From NCBI RefSeq assembly GCF_000758585.1, contig NZ_CP009281.1, positions 4,836,001-4,900,000 on the forward strand: a stretch of 64,000 nucleotides of DNA. The letters run 5' to 3'. This document shows positions 41,685 through 50,582 of this stretch, piece by piece (the stretch's first letter is position 1; each line of letters starts with the position of its first letter). The notes beneath the pieces are model-generated. The model had not been told where the DNA came from. It did no database searches and was given only the letters and a program-made list of their open reading frames with translations. The translations under genes were made by a program, and so were the position numbers. Origin of the DNA: Paenibacillus sp. FSL R5-0345 (GTDB taxonomy: Bacteria > Bacillota > Bacilli > Paenibacillales > Paenibacillaceae).

Positions 41685-43539
41685 CTTTGTTGCTCCTTTC
41701 CAATAAATCAACAGTATGCAAAAGTGCATCGTTACTAGGATCGTATACAGCAATCCTTCCGTCTGACTGCCACTGAATAAGCGGCGGCGAAGCCAGACTA
41801 GCCTGATTCTCCGGAGTATTCGTTGCTCCAAAGACAGCAGATATCAGTACTTGATCTCCCGGCTCCAGTCTGGAGCATAAGCTTGGAAGAAACGTCCGCG
41901 GCTTCAGCAGATTGGTATTCGGCTCAGGCACTACACATTCCCCACGGTCAAAACCGCTTAGCATATGTATGGCACTGATTCCCCAGGGCAATTGCACCGA
42001 GACAGCAGTGTTAGATACATGAATGATTTCCCGTTCACTACGGGTGAAGCCGGCAGACTGGCCAATGGCAAATCCACCCTCCGCTACGTCGAGACACCGG
42101 GCGCTGTGAATGCTGTGAATACGGACATGCCACAGACCTGCTGAAATAATCCATGTCTCTACATGTACATCGCTCCAGGGATGCCAGCGTGAATATACAT
42201 AATTCTCTCCAATTTCCCACGTCTCGCAGAATCTGCGTACCCGGTAATATTCATCGCATTCACACAGCGCTAGTGTGGAGTCATAAGCACCTTGAACTAA
42301 GCCATAACCCGCCTTCGGCACACTGAAGCCGAACAGCGTGGAGTAAGCAAACTTGGAATATTTAGCCCCACTATGGGCCATATCAAAGTTAGCCATCTGA
42401 CCAGAGGTATAGGCAATAACATGCTTATTCCCTTCCGGACGGCTCACCAGCATACGTGCCTCTTCGAGTGGCAATAGCTCTTTCAATACAGGCAGTGGTT
42501 CTTCTTCCGCTTGCCAAAAAGGATGATCATCTGGCAAGGCAAGAATAAGCATAGCTTTAAAGGCCCAATACGGTGATCCGGGGGCGTTGTAGTTCTCTGT
42601 CATTACTAGGTTCGGATACGCATATCCGATACTTAGAAGTCCGTCTATTCCCACAATAGGTTTATCAAACCACCAACGAAAATGACGCATTATAATTCCT
42701 TTGAGAACGCCATATGAAAAAGGAAGTACATCGGCATATACCAGCGCACTCCAGAAAGAGACCTGTGCAAAATGATAGGTCAGACTACGTCCGAAAGGAA
42801 TTGCACTTCCGTCCTCAGCAAACCAATAAATAAACTCTTTGGCAAATTGCGCGGATCTTTCCCGGTAAACTGCAGCCCTCTGAGGATCTTCATCCGCCAT
42901 CAATTTAGCATATATCAACGTATAATAGTGCATAGCAAAAGCAATATAATAGTCCCTCTGATCGGTCAGCCCATCGGAATACCAACCATCACTCAAGTAG
43001 TAGGTATCAATCTTGTCCAAATAATCATCCATTATCTCTTGATCGTAGGGTAACCCAAGCTTCTTAAAGCCCACATTCACAAGTACCGTGAACATTAGCC
43101 AGTTATTCGGGTTAGATCGATCGACATGGTTGATCTGATTCAACCAGTTATATACATGCATTTTCTGTGTATCATTCAATGGCTCCCACATCTTATGTGG
43201 TGCAAGAGCAAGCCCCAGTCCTAGTACAGCTTGCTCAACCATTCGCTGATCTTTAGTCGAGAATTCACCCCAATATTCATCATGCTCTGGGTCTGTCCCG
43301 TTGATGATCCCCTCGAGGAACATCGGCCAAAGTACACTTTCACCGCCGCCGCTAGCATGGGGGACAAGCCCCCATAAAGGACGGGCAAAGGCTTCCATAA
43401 GCGCGGTAGCTTCATTGTAAATAGATCCTGTAGCCCCCATCTCAATTCCTGCACATCCAGCAGTAAATCGACTCTCTAGCGGAGCATATAGATCATTTAG
43501 GAACATCTGTAATTCCTTTTTAGTACCCTTCATTTCCAC
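41674..43539 (-). CDS. DUF2264 family protein, probable uronic-acid glycosidase
   Basis: A cytoplasmic protein of about 621 residues. The N-terminal alpha/alpha-barrel-like half has GATGSIYNEATALMEAFARPLWGL, NNWLMFTVLVNVGFKKLGL and DGWYSDGLTDQRDYYIAFAM, which mark DUF2264. A beta-rich C-terminal part of about 240 residues follows. From memory some members are now in CAZy GH154 as beta-glucuronidases; I cannot verify this here. The neighbouring GH88 supports uronic-acid substrates. The start is probably GTG 43539, 8 bases after AGGAGGG; an ATG at 43533 is the alternative. Confidence 0.8.
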   Translation of the reverse strand: MEMKGTKKELQMFLNDLYAPLESRFTAGCAGIEMGATGSIYNEATALMEAFARPLWGLVPHASGGGESVLWPMFLEGIINGTDPEHDEYWGEFSTKDQRMVEQAVLGLGLALAPHKMWEPLNDTQKMHVYNWLNQINHVDRSNPNNWLMFTVLVNVGFKKLGLPYDQEIMDDYLDKIDTYYLSDGWYSDGLTDQRDYYIAFAMHYYTLIYAKLMADEDPQRAAVYRERSAQFAKEFIYWFAEDGSAIPFGRSLTYHFAQVSFWSALVYADVLPFSYGVLKGIIMRHFRWWFDKPIVGIDGLLSIGYAYPNLVMTENYNAPGSPYWAFKAMLILALPDDHPFWQAEEEPLPVLKELLPLEEARMLVSRPEGNKHVIAYTSGQMANFDMAHSGAKYSKFAYSTLFGFSVPKAGYGLVQGAYDSTLALCECDEYYRVRRFCETWEIGENYVYSRWHPWSDVHVETWIISAGLWHVRIHSIHSARCLDVAEGGFAIGQSAGFTRSEREIIHVSNTAVSVQLPWGISAIHMLSGFDRGECVVPEPNTNLLKPRTFLPSLCSRLEPGDQVLISAVFGATNTPENQASLASPPLIQWQSDGRIAVYDPSNDALLHTVDLLERSNKDVD

Positions 43540-43562
43540 AGCTGGGTCCCTCCTATCCACAC

Positions 43563-45161
43563 TCAATGCCAAGCTGCATATTCACTTGGCCTCATGCCCA
43601 TTTCCCGTTTAAACAACTTAATGAAATAACTTTTATTCGCATATCCCAGATACTCGGAGATTTCTTCCACAGTCTTTCCTGACTGATTAAGCAGCTCTTT
43701 TGCCTTCTGAAGCTTTAGCATATTTACATATTCAATGAAATTCTGGTTTGTTTCCCTTTTGAAGAGGCGGCTGAAATAGCTGGCATTCAAGTTCAGGCGT
43801 CCAGCCATGTCTTCTAGTGTTATTTTCTCCGTTACATGACTAATCACGAACTGCTGGGCTTTGATAACCTCACTCCGTTTGGACTTAATGGAGAATATAC
43901 TTATTTTCCGAGCTAATTCCTCCAAGTACTGAACTAACCAATCTTCCAAGTGCTCAAGAGTTTCAATGTCACCCACCACGTTAAACAGCTTCTCTTCAGC
44001 CATAGGCAATGGTGATTGCAGCAGTTGTTTCGTCTTCATCTGCAAATCCATCAGCAAGCGGAGTACACATTCCTTGACTTCATTTGGATGGAATTTTTGC
44101 GAGGCCACCCATTCTCTCCATTCCTTGATATGAACGCGAAGCTCCGTGTCCCTGTTCAGAGCAATATCATCATTGATAACAGCGTACACACTTCCATATT
44201 CGGCATAAATATCTTCCTTTGAAAAGCAAATCTCTTCAAAACGGTGGATTCCTGCCGTAGGAAGATAAAAGCGTTGAATCTTCTCCCTTAGCATCCGCTG
44301 CAGTGTTCCTCGAATCTCTTCAGGACTGCGCGCCTCAGCGCCAAAGATGCAAGAGACGGACAGCTTTAGATATTTCTGCACGGCAGAAGCTGCATTTTGA
44401 ATAGAATGATAGATTGCTTGGTGGTCTTTAGATGGCTTGTCACTGCAAAAGAGAATGACAATTTCCTTATTACTGTATCTCGAAATAAATAGACTGTGAT
44501 CAGCCTCAAGCACTTCCTGCATGATATTCTCAACTGCAAAAGAAATCGTATATTCACTCATCCGGCGTACCCTTGAAACTTCCTCCGGACGGTCAATCAC
44601 AATAACCAGCGGAATATAATTTTTGGCATGGATCATAATTCCGTTTGACCGGGCCTGTTCGATCCAAGCCTCCTTGTCCCAGGATTGATACAGTGTATCT
44701 TTTAGAAACTTTTCCTTAAGTGCGGCACGGTTTTGAGACTGCTTTTGCTTATAAACGAGCATCTCTGTATGCTGCTGCCTATTCAGACCCACTTCCGTCA
44801 CAAGCGTTCTGAGTGCTTGCACCAGCTGATCGATATCCAGTGATTCCTTTAAAATATATTCTCCTACGTTTAATTTCAGCGCCTGCTGAGCGTATTTGAA
44901 TTCGTTGTGGCAGGACAAAATAATCGCTCGGATTCCAGGATTCACTGCTCTGAATTTCTCAAGCATCTCCAGTCCGTTCATCTTGGGCATACCAATATCG
45001 GTAATAATCAAATCCGGTGGATTCTGCTGTGCTTTTTCCCAAGCCTCAAGACCGCTATAATAACTTCCTATGAGTTCAATACCGATCTCACTCCAAGGTA
45101 CGGCCTGCGACAAATAACGGATAACCGGATAGTCATCATCCACCAAGATTGCCGTCAGCAT
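43563..45161 (-). CDS. YesN-type response regulator, glucuronide cluster
   Basis: A 532-residue response regulator. The receiver domain has Asp8-Asp10 in VDDDY and the phospho-acceptor Asp55 in ITDIGMP. A long middle domain precedes the C-terminal AraC double helix-turn-helix (LEDMAGRLNLNASYFSRLFK, then VEEISEYLGYANKSYFIKLFK). I take ATG 45161 (MLTAILVDDDY); longer starts overlap more of the kinase gene. It overlaps the end of the kinase gene by 26 bases, an unusual coupling for this pair. It lies inside the operon it probably regulates. Confidence 0.92.
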   Translation of the reverse strand: MLTAILVDDDYPVIRYLSQAVPWSEIGIELIGSYYSGLEAWEKAQQNPPDLIITDIGMPKMNGLEMLEKFRAVNPGIRAIILSCHNEFKYAQQALKLNVGEYILKESLDIDQLVQALRTLVTEVGLNRQQHTEMLVYKQKQSQNRAALKEKFLKDTLYQSWDKEAWIEQARSNGIMIHAKNYIPLVIVIDRPEEVSRVRRMSEYTISFAVENIMQEVLEADHSLFISRYSNKEIVILFCSDKPSKDHQAIYHSIQNAASAVQKYLKLSVSCIFGAEARSPEEIRGTLQRMLREKIQRFYLPTAGIHRFEEICFSKEDIYAEYGSVYAVINDDIALNRDTELRVHIKEWREWVASQKFHPNEVKECVLRLLMDLQMKTKQLLQSPLPMAEEKLFNVVGDIETLEHLEDWLVQYLEELARKISIFSIKSKRSEVIKAQQFVISHVTEKITLEDMAGRLNLNASYFSRLFKRETNQNFIEYVNMLKLQKAKELLNQSGKTVEEISEYLGYANKSYFIKLFKREMGMRPSEYAAWH

Positions 45162-47001
45162 TCTCCACACCTGCCTTTCCATCATCCAGAGGAAACTCCA
45201 AACAAATCTCCGTACCCACATCAGGTTCGCTTTGGATATTCAGCTTGAAAGAAGCGCCATAAATCATACTGAGACGTTGGGCCACATTGCGTAAGCCTAT
45301 ACCGGAGAAACCTTTTCTGTCTTCTTCTGCTATTTGCTCGCTGCTGTATGCGGTTTCATGAAGTCTTTTTAAATTTTCCGGTGACATGCCGATGCCATTA
45401 TCCTTAATCGTGATCACCAGCGTTCCTGTAGTTGCAATTATATGAGCACCAATGTAAATCTCACCACCAAACTGCTCGAAACCATGAATAATAGCATTCT
45501 CGATCATAGGCTGAATCATAAACCGGGGTACCAGCGCTTCAGCACTTCCATCCGCTAAATTCATCTCTAGTCTGACCTGATTCGCGTGGCGAAAATTCAT
45601 CAACGTCACATAATGAGATATCGTGTCTGTCTCCTCGCGAAGCGGGATAAACTCATTGTCCCTGTTAAAGGTCATGCGGAGCAAAGACGACAGCGAACCA
45701 ATCAGCTCAGCGTTCTCCTTGTCTCCTTGCATCAAAATATTTAACCGGATCGAATTCAGTAAATTAAACATAAAGTGTGGATTGATCTGTGCCTGCAGCA
45801 TTTCTAGCTCGGCTTTTCTTTTTCCCATTTGCTCATAAGTGATTTGTTCAATCATAGACTCGATACGGTCTAGCATTTGGTCGATGGTGCGGGCAAGCTG
45901 AGCTGCCTCATTCTTCCCTCGAATGAAGGAACGTTCGTCCAATTGACCACGACCTATTCCCTTTACAAAAGCACTTAATTTTACGATAGGTTGAGTTAGT
46001 TTAGAGATAAGGACGGTTAAGAGCACGGAAAACAAAGTAAAGAAAAGAATCTGCACAGCCAAGCTGATAAATAAAATCTGTTTATTCTTCGACAAAGCAG
46101 CCTTCATTGGAATAATGCTTACCATCCGCCATTTGTTGCTGCTCAGCTCCTGGTCAACATATAAGAATTTCTCCCCATCGATTTCGACAGTGTCAAGCCC
46201 GCCATCTTTCTTCCACCATGTCGTCAATTCACCAATTCGGGCCTTGTCAGCATGCGACACGACAGTGCCTTTATCGTCCAAAAGCATCATTTCTTTACCG
46301 TTATCATTATTTAGATAAGGGCGGAGTTTACGCTCATTGATGTTAATAATCATATATCCGATCGTACTGCTGGAAGTTGATTGAATGGGTCTCGCAATGG
46401 TTACCCAATTAGTTGAGCCCTTATCCGAGTAATTATAGTAAGTATCGTGTTCTGCTTTCCAATAGGTCGAGATAGGTTGAATTTGTTTCATCAGCGACAT
46501 CCATTGCTCGTTATAAAAGGTTGTCGGATTAAAGTCACTATAAGGATAGCTGGTATAAATAAATCCATTTTTTCCGATTAGCGTCACTTTCAAATATTCG
46601 GTTAATACGAACATATCATCCAGCATCCGCGACATACGGTTATACTGGATGATCTCCTTCGCTGAACGTAGCGACTCTGGATCAGCGGACATCATCTGCC
46701 TAATTTCATTGTTCTGGAGCACGAAATTGGACTGCTCTAGCGTCTGTTCAAAAATGGCATTCATATTGGCACTGGACGCATTGAGCGATTCTCTTGCGCT
46801 GCCAACGGCCTTCTCCAGAATCAGATCCCGAGTTAAATAATCTGTAACCATGTAAATACAGACCAGTGGAATCAATACGCAGATCAGTGAAGACCAGACA
46901 AGTTTCATTCGAAGTGATTGATGCTTTCTAAACACGGATGACAGGCCCCATATCTGTTTGAATTTGGAGCAGGAGGCAGAAATGCTTTCCTGCCCCCACA
47001 T
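45136..47001 (-). CDS. YesM-type sensor histidine kinase, glucuronide cluster
   Basis: A 621-residue membrane kinase. The first helix is SLICVLIPLVCIYMV, followed by an extracellular sensor with dCache-like character (about 250 residues), a second helix (FISLAVQILFFTLFSVLLTVLI), a HAMP domain, and the His_kinase domain with His in NPHFMFNLL near residue 409. The HATPase domain contains DNGIGMS and GIGLRN. GGGGG lies 7 bases before the ATG at 47001. It lies 38 bases after the binding-protein gene. It probably senses an acidic oligosaccharide outside the cell (inference). Confidence 0.92.
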   Translation of the reverse strand: MWGQESISASCSKFKQIWGLSSVFRKHQSLRMKLVWSSLICVLIPLVCIYMVTDYLTRDLILEKAVGSARESLNASSANMNAIFEQTLEQSNFVLQNNEIRQMMSADPESLRSAKEIIQYNRMSRMLDDMFVLTEYLKVTLIGKNGFIYTSYPYSDFNPTTFYNEQWMSLMKQIQPISTYWKAEHDTYYNYSDKGSTNWVTIARPIQSTSSSTIGYMIININERKLRPYLNNDNGKEMMLLDDKGTVVSHADKARIGELTTWWKKDGGLDTVEIDGEKFLYVDQELSSNKWRMVSIIPMKAALSKNKQILFISLAVQILFFTLFSVLLTVLISKLTQPIVKLSAFVKGIGRGQLDERSFIRGKNEAAQLARTIDQMLDRIESMIEQITYEQMGKRKAELEMLQAQINPHFMFNLLNSIRLNILMQGDKENAELIGSLSSLLRMTFNRDNEFIPLREETDTISHYVTLMNFRHANQVRLEMNLADGSAEALVPRFMIQPMIENAIIHGFEQFGGEIYIGAHIIATTGTLVITIKDNGIGMSPENLKRLHETAYSSEQIAEEDRKGFSGIGLRNVAQRLSMIYGASFKLNIQSEPDVGTEICLEFPLDDGKAGVENADGNLGG

Positions 47002-47039
47002 TATAAGCCCCCTTGGGGAAGCGTACAATCAGTCTCCGC

Positions 47040-48404
47040 CTACTTTCCGCTGTTGTTCTGAACGACTTCCGAGATTTTTTTATCAATATTGTTAACTGTC
47101 ACATCCAGATCCTGTTGGCCAAGGAGATACATCTCTGCTTCTGGAATAACGTTGTTCTTAGCTTCATCCGCATATTTAGCGGGAACTTGCGTCGCACCAG
47201 GTGTCGAGTTCTCCATCGTAAATTTCAGGGAATCGACATCAATCTTAGATGGATCCTTGGAACCATTCACAATCGTATCCACCAATTTATTCGTATCTGA
47301 TTTCGCCCAGCCAGAGAAGACACGCCCTCCAATTTCCAGTCCTTCTGAGGTATACCAGCGCACAAAGGTATAAGCAGCTTCCTTATTCTTCGATTTAGCA
47401 GCTATCCCCATATAAGTCGGCTGCACAGGTGAGTAATGTTTGCTTTCACTATCCAATCGAGGGATTGGAGCAAACGCTGTAACGAAAGTTGCCGGAATAG
47501 CCTCCGTTCCTCCCGATTCCGCAACCATCCAGTCTCCCATCGGAAGCATCGCTGCTAAACCATTGAAATACTGATTCCGGTAGGCAAGCTTCTGCGAAAT
47601 AATATCTTCATAAGGAGTGGCACTCTTATCTTCGTACATCATTTTCTTCATCATCTGCAGATTAGCCTTAAACTGCGGGTCTAGCGCATTCGAGGTTCCG
47701 TCAGCTTTTAGGAATGTATTATCCTCAGGCTTACTCATCAGCTGGAGCTGGAAATAATCCGGCCAATTATGCAAATATGCGCCAAAACGCTTCGTTGCAC
47801 CCTCACCCTTGGTCAATTTCTTCGCATACTCTTCGAAATCAGCCCAAGTCCAGTCCGTCGGAACCGGCAGACCAGCCTCATCTAGCATTTCTTTGTTAAG
47901 GAGCACGAACCAGCGTTGCATAGAAGACGGCAACGCATAGATTTTGCCATTGACCGAAGTGTCTACCAGATATTCATCGGAGAGCTTATACCCTTCTTTC
48001 TGAATATATTCATCCATTGGTGCTAACAAACCGATATCTGCACGCTGCGAATAGTTGGTATAAGGCAGTTCGACAATATCCAGCGGGTCACTTGCAGCAG
48101 CCATCAAGTCCAGCTTTTGCATGGAGGCTACAGAATCACCTTTTTCATTCAGTAGATCTACTTCTACATTTATGTCGGGATGCGTCTTCTCAAACTCTGC
48201 GATAATCGTGCTCCATTTCGCTTTCGCTTCCGTCTGCCAGGTACTCAGCTTCAGCGTAACCTTCTCTGCAGCAGGCTCTTTATTCCCACCAGCTTCAGGT
48301 GCATTTGTCGCCCCTGCATTATTGGTTTTCGCATTTCCACCGCATGCGGTGAGTGACAACGCCATCGATGAGATAACAAGCACGGATAATAATTTCTTTT
48401 TCAT
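47040..48404 (-). CDS. ABC sugar-binding lipoprotein, glucuronide cluster
   Basis: A 454-residue SBP-family-1 lipoprotein. The signal peptide ends in LTAC (Cys21), followed by an Asn/Ala/Glu-rich linker and KLSTWQTEAKAKW. Binding-lobe motifs include YALPSSMQRWFVLLN and MGDWM. AGGAGGG precedes the ATG at 48404; the frame extends to 48485 without a ribosome site. Unlike the other clusters, the two permease genes lie upstream of it rather than downstream. Confidence 0.92.
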   Translation of the reverse strand: MKKKLLSVLVISSMALSLTACGGNAKTNNAGATNAPEAGGNKEPAAEKVTLKLSTWQTEAKAKWSTIIAEFEKTHPDINVEVDLLNEKGDSVASMQKLDLMAAASDPLDIVELPYTNYSQRADIGLLAPMDEYIQKEGYKLSDEYLVDTSVNGKIYALPSSMQRWFVLLNKEMLDEAGLPVPTDWTWADFEEYAKKLTKGEGATKRFGAYLHNWPDYFQLQLMSKPEDNTFLKADGTSNALDPQFKANLQMMKKMMYEDKSATPYEDIISQKLAYRNQYFNGLAAMLPMGDWMVAESGGTEAIPATFVTAFAPIPRLDSESKHYSPVQPTYMGIAAKSKNKEAAYTFVRWYTSEGLEIGGRVFSGWAKSDTNKLVDTIVNGSKDPSKIDVDSLKFTMENSTPGATQVPAKYADEAKNNVIPEAEMYLLGQQDLDVTVNNIDKKISEVVQNNSGK

Positions 48405-48543
48405 ATAGACCCTCCTATAAATGTGTTGGGTATACCTCGCTTTACAGCTAGTGCTATGTAACTGCTTACAAGAACATCCTAACATGCGGGATAGTCGAGG
48501 AAAGTTCTCATATTCTACCGAAGAGAAACTATTTTGACTTTTA

Positions 48544-49368
48544 TTATCCCTTCACGCCTCCGAGGGCAATTCCCTCAATAACTTGCTTCTGTCCGAGAGC
48601 AAAAATAATTAACAGAGGCAAAATTGCAGATACCGCACCAGCCATCATGAGTGAATAGACATCCCCGTATTGATCCCCAAACAACCGAATACCTAACTGA
48701 ATCGTAAACAGCTCTTTAGATTTCAAAAAAATGAGTGGATACTGATAGTCGTTCCAGGTCCAGATAAACCGCAAAATAGCATAAGTGGCTACAGCCGGAC
48801 GGATTAACGGAAATGCAATTTGTAGAAAAGAGCGAAAATGACCTGCTCCATCCATCCGCGCCGATTCAAGATACTCGTTGTTTACCCCCATAAAAAACTG
48901 CTTGAGCATAAACGCACCGATAATACTAAAGCTGTTAATTAAGATCAATCCTATATGCGTATCAATCAGATTCAGCCAGTTAAACAGTAGAAACTGTGGA
49001 ACTAACGAAGCCTGCGGAGGTACCATATAGAGGGCTAATACTACTACAAACATCGCATCTCTACCCGGAAAACGCAGCTTGGAGAATCCATAAGCAGCAA
49101 GTGCGCATATCAGCACATTAATTATAGTCGTCGTCAGCGTAATATAAATGGAATTTCCGTAATAACGAGCGAAATCACCTGACCACACCTGTTTGTAATT
49201 CTCAATAAGATTCCACTGCTGCGGCAGCCATTGTATTGGAAAATTAAACACATCTTTCTCCAGTTTAAAGGAAGTAGATAACATCCATAGAAACGGTAAA
49301 AGAAATGCAATACCTAGCAGTCCCATTGCGATTGTCCAGAAGGTTCTGGATAGAAGCTCTTTTCTCAC
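48544..49368 (-). CDS. ABC sugar importer permease (MalG-type), glucuronide cluster
   Basis: A 274-residue CUT1 permease with the EAA loop LESARMDGAGHFRSFLQIAFP and C-terminal VKG ending. GTG start at 49368 with AAAGGAGA 7-8 bases upstream. It follows the MalF-type gene by 21 bases. Confidence 0.9.
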   Translation of the reverse strand: MRKELLSRTFWTIAMGLLGIAFLLPFLWMLSTSFKLEKDVFNFPIQWLPQQWNLIENYKQVWSGDFARYYGNSIYITLTTTIINVLICALAAYGFSKLRFPGRDAMFVVVLALYMVPPQASLVPQFLLFNWLNLIDTHIGLILINSFSIIGAFMLKQFFMGVNNEYLESARMDGAGHFRSFLQIAFPLIRPAVATYAILRFIWTWNDYQYPLIFLKSKELFTIQLGIRLFGDQYGDVYSLMMAGAVSAILPLLIIFALGQKQVIEGIALGGVKG

Positions 49369-49389
49369 TGTAAATTCTCCTTTCTGCCT

Positions 49390-50289
49390 TTAGTAATTGA
49401 CCCATTTTTTTTGCGCTAACATCTGCAGGGCTGTAATGATCAGGCAGATGAGGAACAGGACAAGTGCCATACTAGAGGCATAACCCGTCTTCAACTGGTT
49501 GAAGGCAGTGTCATATAGCTCATATACGATAACTGTCGTGGAGTTAGCAGGTCCACCTTGTGTCAGTACTTGTATTAGATCAAAGATCTTAAAGGAGCCA
49601 ATGACCCCAGTAACCAGCAAGAAAAAGGTGGTCGGCGAAATGCAAGGCACTGTGATATTGCGAAATTTCCGCCAGACATTGGCGCCATCAATATCAGCCG
49701 CTTCATAAAGGTCCCTTGGAATACTCTGTAAACCCGCGATAAAAATAATAATGTTATACCCGAGCTGAATCCAAATCTGGATGAGCATAAGTGACGGCAG
49801 AGCATAATGAATATCAGCCAGCCATTTCGGCGGATTATCCCATCCCAGCGACATCAGAAATTGATTAACAGGTCCCAGCGAGGGATGAAACATAACCTGC
49901 CAGACCATAGCGATAGCAACTACGCTGGAGATGTATGGAAGGAAATATATTACTTTAAACAAATCCTTCAGGAACACCTGTTTATCAATCAGGATAGCCA
50001 GCAATAGCGCAACGATGATCGTAACCGGAACTGTGATAATAAAGAGCAGATTGTTCAGCAAGCTTTTCATAAAAGCATCATCATGAAACAGCCTTATGAA
50101 ATTATCCACGCCCGCGAACTTAATCCCCCCTAACCCAGCCACAAAGTTCCAGTTCGTGAAGCTTAACAACAGTGAGCCCAGCACCGGGATCAACGTCAAG
50201 ATGATCAGCCCCAACATCAGTGGAGCGACGAATAAATACCCGGCGATCGCTTCGCGCGTATCCATTTTAAGATGAAATTTTCGTATCAT
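49390..50289 (-). CDS. ABC sugar importer permease (MalF-type), glucuronide cluster
   Basis: A 299-residue CUT1 permease with N-terminal GYLFVAPLMLGLIILTLIPV, the EAA loop YEAADIDGANVWRKFRNITVP, and LTQGGP near the end. AGGAGGAG lies 5 bases before the ATG at 50289. It is the first gene of the glucuronide operon. No convincing promoter pair stands out in the 130 bases upstream, although AT-rich sequence is present. Confidence 0.9.
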   Translation of the reverse strand: MIRKFHLKMDTREAIAGYLFVAPLMLGLIILTLIPVLGSLLLSFTNWNFVAGLGGIKFAGVDNFIRLFHDDAFMKSLLNNLLFIITVPVTIIVALLLAILIDKQVFLKDLFKVIYFLPYISSVVAIAMVWQVMFHPSLGPVNQFLMSLGWDNPPKWLADIHYALPSLMLIQIWIQLGYNIIIFIAGLQSIPRDLYEAADIDGANVWRKFRNITVPCISPTTFFLLVTGVIGSFKIFDLIQVLTQGGPANSTTVIVYELYDTAFNQLKTGYASSMALVLFLICLIITALQMLAQKKWVNY

Positions 50290-50416
50290 AGTTCTCCTCC
50301 TTTACTTATCCATAATTGTAGAAAAAGTAAGCATTGATCATAAGAACTATAATTGTTCATTTTGGAACTAATTTTACCGATCCTTTAGTTGCGAAACCTT
50401 TTAGACTACCAAGTAA

Positions 50417-50456
50417 AAACACCTTTGGCGTCCTTATAAGGACGCCAAAGGTGTTT
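50417..50456 (-). terminator. Terminator 1 after the MATE gene
   Basis: A perfect 17-base stem AAACACCTTTGGCGTCC/GGACGCCAAAGGTGTTT is followed by TTACTT on the minus strand. It is the second of two hairpins met by transcription leaving the MATE gene, and it insulates the glucuronide operon promoter. Confidence 0.8.
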
Positions 50457-50513
50457 ATGCGAGAAATATAAGACATAAAGTATATTGTAAAACTTATACT
50501 TTCTTATAATTGC

Positions 50514-50539
50514 AAAAAAAGCGCGAGCCAAGCTCCCGC
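50514..50539 (-). terminator. Terminator 2 after the MATE gene
   Basis: GCGGGAGC pairs with GCTCGCGC (one mismatch) around TTG and is followed by seven Ts on the minus strand, about 45 bases past the MATE stop. The rest of the 50290-50582 gap holds no other feature that I recognise. Confidence 0.75.
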
Positions 50540-50582
50540 CATCCACTACATTCCTATTTTTCCACGTATAGTAGAGATCGTT

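Noticed and set aside
41685-41831. N-terminal extension of GH88 back to 41831
   Set aside because: The extra residues lie inside the DUF2264 coding region and do not resemble GH88. The overlap start at 41684 matches the family length.
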